Shown here: piece after piece, positions 1 to 4,909 of the stretch
Numbering within the stretch: the stretch's first letter is position 1
Layout: the number at the start of each line of letters is the position of its first letter
Assembly (NCBI GenBank): GCA_003165455.1
Contig: PLUJ01000035.1
Coordinates: forward strand, 1-5,523
DNA length: 5,523 nucleotides
Source of the DNA: Acidobacteriaceae bacterium
GTDB lineage: Bacteria; Acidobacteriota; Terriglobia; Terriglobales; Acidobacteriaceae
Reading direction: 5' to 3'
The notes under the pieces: model-generated
The model's input: only the letters and a program-made list of their open reading frames with translations
Told to the model about the DNA's origin: nothing
The model's database searches: none
Translations under genes and position numbers: made by a program

Positions 1-10
1 GAGCTAACGA

Positions 11-47
11 TTGAGCCGGGCGGATATAAGAAGTGCGCCCGGCTCAA
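11..47. repeat. Perfect 12-bp inverted repeat (stem-loop)
   Basis: Left arm TTGAGCCGGGCG (11-22) is perfectly complementary to right arm CGCCCGGCTCAA (36-47), leaving a 13-base loop (23-35). An RNA copy would form a strong GC-rich hairpin. Neither side has an adjacent T-run, so it is not a classical intrinsic terminator. It could be a terminator-like structure at the end of an upstream gene, an mRNA leader hairpin, or a protein-binding palindrome. It overlaps the only conventional start codon (TTG at 11) of the small gene that follows, which makes that start doubtful. Confidence 0.7.
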
Positions 48-454
48 GTTCATCTCGCACGCAATTTTCGGAGTCATATTTTACGATTGGTATCAAACGA
101 TCAAGCCCTCCGCAGGCGGTTCAGAAGGTCCGAGATAACTTCTATCTGATTCAGGTTTCAATTTCGGAAACGCCCAGCGCGGACTGGCGACGTCTGTTCT
201 ACGAGATTCAGCAGGATGTCACTCCGGATTTTCCAACGCGCTCCGTAGAAATTTCCGGCACCCTGCTGCGATTCCGGTCGAATCCAGAGAGCGTCGAAGA
301 AAAGGTCGCGCGAATTGATCGCTGGCTCGAGCGCGCGAATCAAAAAGATGCCTCGATGGGCACGCGTTCGGAAGAGCAGCGCCGGCATCGCGAGGAATTG
401 GCCCGCGAGGCTCAGGAGATGGGCGGCTGGAACACTCGCTGGGCGAAGCTTTGA
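11..454 (+). CDS. Conserved-looking small protein of unknown function, upstream of dnaJ
   Basis: I do not recognise this family. The frame is open for 147 codons from a TTG and ends 26 bases before dnaJ, so it is probably the first gene of the dnaJ-hspR operon. The likely folded core starts near residue 26 (TIGIKRSSPPQ) and contains VRDNFYLIQVSI (40-51), a WRRLFYEIQQD stretch (59-69) and SVEISGTLLRFRS (78-90). It is followed by a charged, probably helical tail rich in Glu and Arg (about 94-136) ending in GGWNTRWAKL. There is no signal peptide or membrane segment, so it is probably cytoplasmic. The start is uncertain: a stop at 5-7 closes the frame, TTG at 11 lies in the arm of a strong hairpin, and no ATG or GTG occurs before the core. 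An ATT at 86 would fit the apparent start of the core but would be an unusual initiator. A role linked to chaperones is only a guess from position. Confidence 0.65.
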   Translation: MSRADIRSAPGSSSSRTQFSESYFTIGIKRSSPPQAVQKVRDNFYLIQVSISETPSADWRRLFYEIQQDVTPDFPTRSVEISGTLLRFRSNPESVEEKVARIDRWLERANQKDASMGTRSEEQRRHREELAREAQEMGGWNTRWAKL

Positions 455-480
455 TCGATTTCCATGGGTAAGGCGACGGA

Positions 481-1632
481 ATGGCGACAACATCCAAACA
501 AGATTATTACGAACTCCTCGGCGTTCCTCGAAAGGCGCCGCTAAAGGAAATTCGTCAGGCGTACCGCAAGCTCGCCCGGAAATATCACCCCGACCTAAAT
601 CCGGGTGACAAGTCCTCGGAAGAGAAGTTCAAGCAGATCCAGGAAGCCTACGAAGTTCTTTCCGACACAAAAAAGCGCCAGGTATACGACCAGTTCGGTT
701 TCAATGCGCCAGGTCCTGGCGCGCCACCGCCGGGCGGTGGACAGCACAACGTGTCGCCCGACGACGTGCATTTCGACTTTAACGGTTTCGATTATGGCGG
801 GAGCGGCGGGAGCACGAGCTTCCGAGATCTCTTCAGCCAATTCTTCCGAGGCGCCAATGCTGCGCAATCCCACCAGGAGGCCGAACCCGGTTCGGATCTG
901 GAATATCAGATCGAGATCACGTTCGCCGAAGCGATGCGCGGGGCCACAAAAAAAGTCACCATCACGCGTCTCGACACCTGCCCGACTTGCAACGGCAAAG
1001 GTTCGGTCGGTACGTCGCAAACGTGCCCCGAGTGCAAGGGAAGCGGCCACGTCACCGAAGTGAGCGGCAAGATGCGCTTCGAGATTAGTTGCCCGCGCTG
1101 TGGCGGATCCGGCAAGCTTCAAACCATCTGCCGCACCTGCGGCGGCGAAGGGCGAGTACGCCGCGCAGAGACTCTCGAAGTGCGTATTCCACCCGGTGCG
1201 CGGACTGGCTCTCGCGTTCGCGTCGCCGGCCGCGGCAATGCAGGCGCCAACGGCGGTCCTTCTGGTGATCTCTATTTCATCACCAGCGTTGCGCCGCATC
1301 CGTTCTTCGAACGGCGCGGCGACGATCTTTACACTGTTGTTCCAATCACGATTACTGAGGCGGCGCTGGGTGCGAAGATTGAAGTTCCGACGATTGACGG
1401 CCGCTCGCAAGTTCGCATCCCGCCGGGTACTGATAGCGGCAAGAAGTTGCGGCTGCGGGAAAAGGGCGCGCCTTCGGCCGGGCGTCCCGGGCATCGCGGC
1501 GATCAGATCATCGAAGTACAAGTTGTCGTTCCGCGCCCGGAGGATGAAAAAGTTAAGGAACTTCTGCGCGAATTGAGCAAAGCTGCGCCCGAGGATCCAC
1601 GCGTCGAGATTTTCTCGCGGGCGGCAGTGTAA
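481..1632 (+). CDS. dnaJ: Chaperone protein DnaJ (type I J-protein)
   Basis: Co-chaperone that stimulates the ATPase of DnaK (Hsp70) and delivers unfolded clients to it in the cytoplasm. The 383-residue length is normal for the family. Domains in order: J-domain (about 7-73) with the essential HPD motif at 36-38 in the context KYHPDLNPGD; a Gly/Phe/Pro-rich linker (about 74-128) ending in FRDLFSQFFRG; and four CxxCxGxG zinc motifs starting at Cys167, 182, 204 and 217 (CPTCNGKG, CPECKGSG, CPRCGGSG, CRTCGGEG), which form two zinc centres. Two C-terminal client-binding beta domains follow (about 228-355), with typical signatures such as IPPGARTGSRVRVAGRG and GDLYFITSVAPHPFFER. The spacer between the first two zinc motifs (SVGTSQT) is a few residues shorter than in Escherichia coli DnaJ. 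TAAGG at 469-473 is a plausible ribosome site for the ATG at 481. dnaK and grpE are not in the window. Confidence 0.97.
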   Translation: MATTSKQDYYELLGVPRKAPLKEIRQAYRKLARKYHPDLNPGDKSSEEKFKQIQEAYEVLSDTKKRQVYDQFGFNAPGPGAPPPGGGQHNVSPDDVHFDFNGFDYGGSGGSTSFRDLFSQFFRGANAAQSHQEAEPGSDLEYQIEITFAEAMRGATKKVTITRLDTCPTCNGKGSVGTSQTCPECKGSGHVTEVSGKMRFEISCPRCGGSGKLQTICRTCGGEGRVRRAETLEVRIPPGARTGSRVRVAGRGNAGANGGPSGDLYFITSVAPHPFFERRGDDLYTVVPITITEAALGAKIEVPTIDGRSQVRIPPGTDSGKKLRLREKGAPSAGRPGHRGDQIIEVQVVVPRPEDEKVKELLRELSKAAPEDPRVEIFSRAAV

Positions 1633-1652
1633 GGGTCGAGCGGAGAGAGAAA

Positions 1653-2051
1653 ATGGCTGCACGAACCAGCAAGAAAGCAAAGGCCGGCTACATGATTAGC
1701 GCGGTCGCGGAGCTGTACAAACTGCATCCGCAGACGTTGCGTCTCTATGAGAGGGTCGGACTTCTGAAGCCATCGCGATCGCAGGGTAACACGCGTCTAT
1801 ATACGGATCGGGATCTCGAGCGGCTTGAAGTCATCCTCACCCTAACGCGTGAACTCGGCGTAAATCTCGCCGGTATCGAAGTCATCCTCAATATGCGGGA
1901 CAAAATGGCCGACATGCAGCTGCAGATGGAATCTTTTATTACATTCGTTCGCGGCGAACTCGCGCGGGGATTCAACGCAACGAACGAACGCCGCACGCGC
2001 AACGCGATCGTGCGGGCCGCTCCCCCCAGAGTTGTTCGCATCGTAAAGTAA
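1653..2051 (+). CDS. hspR: HspR-type MerR-family heat-shock repressor
   Basis: DNA-binding repressor of chaperone operons. In actinobacteria HspR binds inverted repeats called HAIR and uses DnaK as co-repressor. The 132-residue protein has a MerR-type winged helix-turn-helix at the N-terminus: YMISAVAELYKLHPQTLRLY (13-32), ERVGLLKPSRSQGNTRLY (33-50), then DLERLEVILTLTRELGVNLAG (54-74). The HPQTLRLYER and NLAGIEVIL segments are typical of HspR rather than of metal- or drug-sensing MerR proteins. A dimerisation helix follows (about 75-105), then a basic tail rich in Arg (about 106-132). No effector-binding domain or conserved metal-binding cysteines are present; the protein contains no cysteine. 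The start ATG is preceded by a purine-rich ribosome site (GGAGAGA, 1640-1646). It lies 20 bases after dnaJ, matching the known dnaJ-hspR pairing, and is probably in the same operon and under feedback control. Confidence 0.93.
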   Translation: MAARTSKKAKAGYMISAVAELYKLHPQTLRLYERVGLLKPSRSQGNTRLYTDRDLERLEVILTLTRELGVNLAGIEVILNMRDKMADMQLQMESFITFVRGELARGFNATNERRTRNAIVRAAPPRVVRIVK

Positions 2052-2103
2052 AACCTCTCAGGCTTTTCCACATCTCGCATCAGTTTGCACAGGACCCGTC
2101 ATC

Positions 2104-2132
2104 TTGCGCGCAAACATTTCCACGTTTATCCT
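2104..2132 (+). promoter_or_regulatory. Putative promoter giving a leaderless mRNA for the DnaC-like gene
   Basis: TTGCGC (2104-2109) and TATCCT (2127-2132) are separated by 17 bases and resemble -35 and -10 boxes of the housekeeping sigma factor, although each matches its consensus only partly. The -10-like box ends six bases before ATG 2139, so transcription would start at or next to the start codon. No Shine-Dalgarno sequence is visible before that ATG, which fits leaderless translation. The call rests on position and a weak motif. Confidence 0.4.
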
Positions 2133-2138
2133 TACTTC

Positions 2139-2999
2139 ATGGCGCGGCCTGATTGTCCCCAGTGCAGCGGTACAGGATGGAAAATTGTTGAGCGGCCGGA
2201 TCAGGAATCCGGCGCGAAGCCATTTGCCTCCCCCGATTCAAAACCCGGTGTCAGCGTCGGCGAGCCTAAACTTGTCTGGGGCGTGCCGTGCGAATGCACT
2301 TTCGAAGACCGTGCCTCGAGCGTATTCGCTCGCGCACGAATCCCCGAACGCTATCGCCATTGCGATTTCGAGAACTTCGACACGGACCTCCAGTACGACC
2401 ACGCTTCGCCGTCCGAGGTCGCAGCCGGGAATCGCACCCTGGAACAAGCGCGCGTAGTCGTGCAGGGCTTTGCCCGCGATTTTCCGGCAGGGACGGAACA
2501 CGGCCTGCTGCTCATGGGGCCGTGCGGAGTTGGCAAGACACATCTTGCCGTAGCTGCGGTGCAGGAAATCATGCGCCGCGGACACACCTGTCTCTTCTAC
2601 GATTACCGCGAACTGCTGAAGGAAATTCAGAATTCCTACAACTCGACCGTGCAGACGACCGAACTGGATGTGCTTCGTCCGGTCTTCGAAACCGACGTGC
2701 TGGTGCTGGACGAACTAGGAGCGGTGAAACCGACGGAGTGGGTGTGGGACACGGTCAGCTTAATCCTGAACACACGTTATAACGACAACCGGACCACGAT
2801 TATCACCACGAATTTTGACGATCAACCGGCTGCGGCCGCTGTGGGTTCCATCTCCCCGGCTAGGGCTGCGAGCCGTGGCGAGACCCTGGGGGACCGCATC
2901 GGCGAGCGCATGCGCTCGCGGCTGCACGAGATGTGCCGCATCATCACACTGGAGGGCACCGACTTCCGCCAGAAATTCCGCAGCGCCAATTTTCGCTAG
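2139..2999 (+). CDS. DnaC/IstB-like AAA+ ATPase with N-terminal cysteine motif (putative helicase loader)
   Basis: ATPase of the DnaC/DnaI/IstB group. Members load the replicative helicase onto DNA or serve transposases; the helicase-loader role is inferred here because no transposase gene adjoins it. From ATG 2139 the protein has 286 residues. The N-terminus carries CPQCSGTGW (Cys6, Cys9) and CEC (Cys51, Cys53), a likely zinc site like that of several DnaI/DnaC relatives. The ATPase core shows Walker A GPCGVGKT (127-134), Walker B VLVLDELG (187-194), sensor 1 TTN (223-225) and an arginine-rich GDRIGERMRSRL (251-262). An Ala/Ser/Pro-rich insert (about 229-250) separates the last two. A TTG at 2085 would add 18 residues, but ATG 2139 is preferred because the cysteine motif starts right after it and a promoter-like element ends six bases upstream. 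It follows hspR after 87 bases. Confidence 0.85.
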   Translation: MARPDCPQCSGTGWKIVERPDQESGAKPFASPDSKPGVSVGEPKLVWGVPCECTFEDRASSVFARARIPERYRHCDFENFDTDLQYDHASPSEVAAGNRTLEQARVVVQGFARDFPAGTEHGLLLMGPCGVGKTHLAVAAVQEIMRRGHTCLFYDYRELLKEIQNSYNSTVQTTELDVLRPVFETDVLVLDELGAVKPTEWVWDTVSLILNTRYNDNRTTIITTNFDDQPAAAAVGSISPARAASRGETLGDRIGERMRSRLHEMCRIITLEGTDFRQKFRSANFR

Positions 3000-3063
3000 G
3001 GGAGCACTACCAGGCACGGAGAAAGCGCAATCTGTCTCCATGTCTTCGTTCTGAAGAGTTGCT

Positions 3064-3069
3064 TACAAT
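3064..3069 (+). promoter_or_regulatory. Putative -10 box (TACAAT) for the UvrC-like gene
   Basis: TACAAT differs from the TATAAT consensus at one base. It ends exactly six bases before the GTG start at 3076, so the transcript would begin at or next to the start codon. No good -35 box is seen at the usual distance (3041-3046 is TGTCTT), and no Shine-Dalgarno sequence is suitably placed before the GTG. This makes a leaderless mRNA plausible. The site lies in the 76-base gap after the DnaC-like gene. Confidence 0.5.
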
Positions 3070-3075
3070 GATTCC

Positions 3076-4254
3076 GTGCTGACTGAGCGCCTGGAATTCT
3101 CGCCCGAACGAGACAGGGAAATATTCTCCTCTGTTCCAGCTGCGCCAGCCGTGTTCTTGCTACGCGGCGCTGATGCGGAATCTGAGCCGTATGTGAGCAA
3201 AACCGCCAATCTTCGGCGGCGTCTGCATCGGCTGCTCGGTCCAGTGGAGGAACGCACCAGACGGCTGAATCTAAGGAATCGAATCCACGCGATCGAATAC
3301 TCCCCGACCGGATCGGACTTTGAATCGGGATTTATTCTCTACAAAGTTCTCCGCTCCAATTTCCCGAGGACCTATTCCAATCGCTTGCGCTTCCGATTCG
3401 CCCCCCTCCTGAAGCTGCATCTCGAAAACGAATACCCGCGTGTTTCGGTTACGACTCGCCTGGGTCGACTGGACGGGCCAAACCTATATTACGGACCCTT
3501 TCCTTCACGTACCGCGGCGGAGAAGTTCATGAACGACTCGCTGGACTTCTTCAAGATGCGGCGTTGCGTTGACGATTTGCATCCCGATCCGAGTTTTCCG
3601 GGCTGCATCTATTCCGAGATGAAAATGTGCCTTGCGCCCTGCTTCAAGGGATGCGGGGACGAAGACTATGCCGCCGAGGTATCGCGCGTGCGTGCTTATT
3701 TCGAATCCCGCGGAGAATCTCTGGTTCGCGAATTTACTGCGCAGCGCGATGCCGCTTCGTCCAACCTCGCGTTCGAAGATGCCGCGGCCATTCACCTTCG
3801 TATGGAGAAACTAGAGCCGATCGTCCATCCACTACCGGAGATCGTTCGCCGCATCGATCGGCTCTCCGCGCTTGTGGTCCAACCTTCCCAGCTTGGGAAC
3901 TCTGTAACGTTTTTTCGTATCGACAACGGAGCGATCTACGGTCCGGTGACCTTCTGCATCCAAACTGCCGAGCATGCGAAGTCGCAATCGATGGAATCGC
4001 GCGTGCAACAGGTTCTAGATTTATTCGTTCTTCCGAAGTCTTCCGCTCTGGAAACGATGGAGCATCTCGCGTTGCTCAAGCGCTGGTATTACCGCAGCCA
4101 TCGGATAGGAGAGATATTTATCGCGGACGATAAGGGAATTTTTCCGATGCGCCGCGTCGTGCGTGCGATTGGGCGAGTATTCCGGGGCGAGAAACCGGAA
4201 GCAGATGCCAGCGAGCGGCCGGGAACGGATGCCATCAAAGAAATTCAGAACTAA
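3076..4254 (+). CDS. UvrC N-terminal-half/Cho-like protein with degenerate GIY-YIG domain
   Basis: The protein has 392 residues and is related to the N-terminal half of UvrC, the nucleotide excision repair nuclease, and to its short paralogue Cho. Order: GIY-YIG-like domain (about 20-105), iron-sulfur cysteine region (about 135-195), UVR motif that in UvrC contacts UvrB (SNLAFEDAAAIHLRMEKL, 229-246), and a C-terminal region (about 250-392) I cannot assign. UvrC's RNase H-like nuclease and helix-hairpin-helix domains are absent. Cys164, 177, 185 and 189 (spacing 12, 7, 3) match the ligand spacing of the UvrC iron-sulfur cluster, with a further Cys at 193. The GIY-YIG signature is eroded: the first half reads AVF (25-27), the second YVS (39-41), and the catalytic Glu appears to be Leu88. 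NLRRRL (45-50) keeps the arginine. It may therefore bind DNA or UvrB without cutting. The GTG start is supported by a stop codon at 3052-3054 and a TACAAT box six bases upstream. Confidence 0.85.
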   Translation: MLTERLEFSPERDREIFSSVPAAPAVFLLRGADAESEPYVSKTANLRRRLHRLLGPVEERTRRLNLRNRIHAIEYSPTGSDFESGFILYKVLRSNFPRTYSNRLRFRFAPLLKLHLENEYPRVSVTTRLGRLDGPNLYYGPFPSRTAAEKFMNDSLDFFKMRRCVDDLHPDPSFPGCIYSEMKMCLAPCFKGCGDEDYAAEVSRVRAYFESRGESLVREFTAQRDAASSNLAFEDAAAIHLRMEKLEPIVHPLPEIVRRIDRLSALVVQPSQLGNSVTFFRIDNGAIYGPVTFCIQTAEHAKSQSMESRVQQVLDLFVLPKSSALETMEHLALLKRWYYRSHRIGEIFIADDKGIFPMRRVVRAIGRVFRGEKPEADASERPGTDAIKEIQN

Positions 4255-4261
4255 TCAGGTC

Positions 4262-4267
4262 AGAGGA
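4262..4267 (+). promoter_or_regulatory. Ribosome binding site that decides the DinB start
   Basis: AGAGGA at 4262-4267 lies nine bases before ATG 4277 and is the clearest Shine-Dalgarno sequence in the window. It supports ATG 4277 over the in-frame ATG at 4163, which would overlap the UvrC-like gene by 92 bases. Confidence 0.75.
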
Positions 4268-4276
4268 AACACGTTT

Positions 4277-4783
4277 ATGGCAAAGAAGAATTCTCAATCA
4301 GAAACAAACCGACTCAATCAACTCCGGAATCATCTGTTCGAACTGCTCAAAGGCGGCGGTGCACATGCGGGGTTTGACGATGCCGTCAAAGACCTGTCAG
4401 GAGCATTGCGCGACACAAAACCGAAGGGGATGCCGCATTCGCCTTGGATGCTGCTGGAACACCTCCGCATAGCGCAAGGGGACATTCTGGAATTTTGCCG
4501 CAATCCGAAGTACAAGGCACCCAAATGGCCGGAAGATTACTGGCCGAAGACGGATGCTCCGCCGAGCGACGGCTCATGGGGCAAAAGCATCAAGGCGTTC
4601 CGCAAAGATTTGATAGCTATGCAGGATTTAGTCGCGAATCCTAAGACCGATTTGTACGCTCCCATTCCGTGGGGAGACGGTCAAACGATCCTGCGCGAAG
4701 CGTTCCTTGTAGCGGACCACAACGCATACCACATTGCGCAGTTGATCGATGTGCGACGACTGCTGGGAGCGTGGAAGAGCTGA
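4277..4783 (+). CDS. DinB-family (DinB/YfiT-like four-helix) protein
   Basis: The protein has 168 residues and belongs by its pattern to the DinB/YfiT-like fold: a four-helix bundle with a metal site, often Zn or Ni, formed by three histidines. The likely ligands are His62 in WMLLEHLRIAQ, and His148 and His152 in VADHNAYHIAQL. Trp57 and the WGDGQTILREAF segment (132-143) before the last helix are also typical. Known relatives include thiol-dependent transferases and DNA-damage-inducible Bacillus DinB; the substrate cannot be read from the sequence. It is unrelated to E. coli DinB (DNA polymerase IV). There is no signal peptide, so it should be cytoplasmic. It starts 22 bases after the UvrC-like gene with a strong ribosome site and is probably cotranscribed. 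Pairing with a repair-like gene hints at a damage or detoxification role, but this is inference. Confidence 0.85.
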   Translation: MAKKNSQSETNRLNQLRNHLFELLKGGGAHAGFDDAVKDLSGALRDTKPKGMPHSPWMLLEHLRIAQGDILEFCRNPKYKAPKWPEDYWPKTDAPPSDGSWGKSIKAFRKDLIAMQDLVANPKTDLYAPIPWGDGQTILREAFLVADHNAYHIAQLIDVRRLLGAWKS

Positions 4784-4811
4784 ATCGAAAATAATGTCGA
4801 ATAAATAAAGA

Positions 4812-4842
4812 TCGAGCCGGACCCCGTGTGGGAACGGCTCGA
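4812..4842 (-). terminator. Hairpin with T-rich tail, probable terminator of the minus-strand gene
   Basis: TCGAGCCG (4812-4819) pairs with CGGCTCGA (4835-4842). Inside the loop, CCC (4823-4825) can also pair with GGG (4830-4832) around GTGT. Read on the minus strand, the stem is followed by TCTTTATTTATT (complement of 4800-4811), a T-rich tail expected of an intrinsic terminator. On the plus strand no T-run follows, so it would serve the DinB gene less well. Confidence 0.6.
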
Positions 4843-4851
4843 AGGGTTAGT

Positions 4852-4881
4852 GGAAGGATCGGACCAATTGCCGATCCTTCC
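4852..4881. repeat. Perfect 11-bp inverted repeat in convergent intergenic region
   Basis: GGAAGGATCGG (4852-4862) is perfectly complementary to CCGATCCTTCC (4871-4881) across an 8-base loop (ACCAATTG). It lies between the DinB gene and the convergent minus-strand gene, nine bases from the neighbouring hairpin. No T-run follows on either side. It may be a second, Rho-assisted or bidirectional terminator, or an mRNA 3'-end stabiliser. Confidence 0.6.
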
Positions 4882-4909
4882 TGGTTAGACAGCGTTTGCT
4901 AAACCCCGT

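Noticed and set aside
11..47. HAIR-type HspR operator
   Set aside because: The half-sites TTGAG and CTCAA are 27 bases apart, whereas CTTGAGT and ACTCAAG should be 7 bases apart. Testing the right half-site at 43-48 at the proper spacing gives AAGAAG (28-33), which does not match.
481..1632. CbpA-type J-protein instead of DnaJ
   Set aside because: Four complete CxxCxGxG motifs are present; CbpA lacks the zinc domain.
595..1680. A 361-codon open frame on the minus strand across dnaJ
   Set aside because: It lies antisense to a clearly real dnaJ, has low-complexity Arg/Ala-rich content and no recognisable domain. Long antisense frames are common in GC-rich genes.
2085..2138. N-terminal extension of the DnaC-like protein from TTG 2085
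   Set aside because: It has no ribosome site and gives an unconvincing His/Arg-rich start. ATG 2139 sits just before the cysteine motif and six bases after a -10-like box.
2139..2999. IstB of an IS21-type insertion sequence
   Set aside because: There is no transposase (istA) upstream, no terminal inverted repeats were seen around it, and base composition matches its neighbours.
3018..3039. Terminator after the DnaC-like gene (GGAGA...TCTCC)
   Set aside because: The stem is only five base pairs with a 12-base loop and has no T-run, so it is too weak to call.
4163..4276. N-terminal extension of the DinB protein from ATG 4163
   Set aside because: It would overlap the UvrC-like gene by 92 bases with a different amino-acid style, and AGAGGA at 4262-4267 fits ATG 4277.
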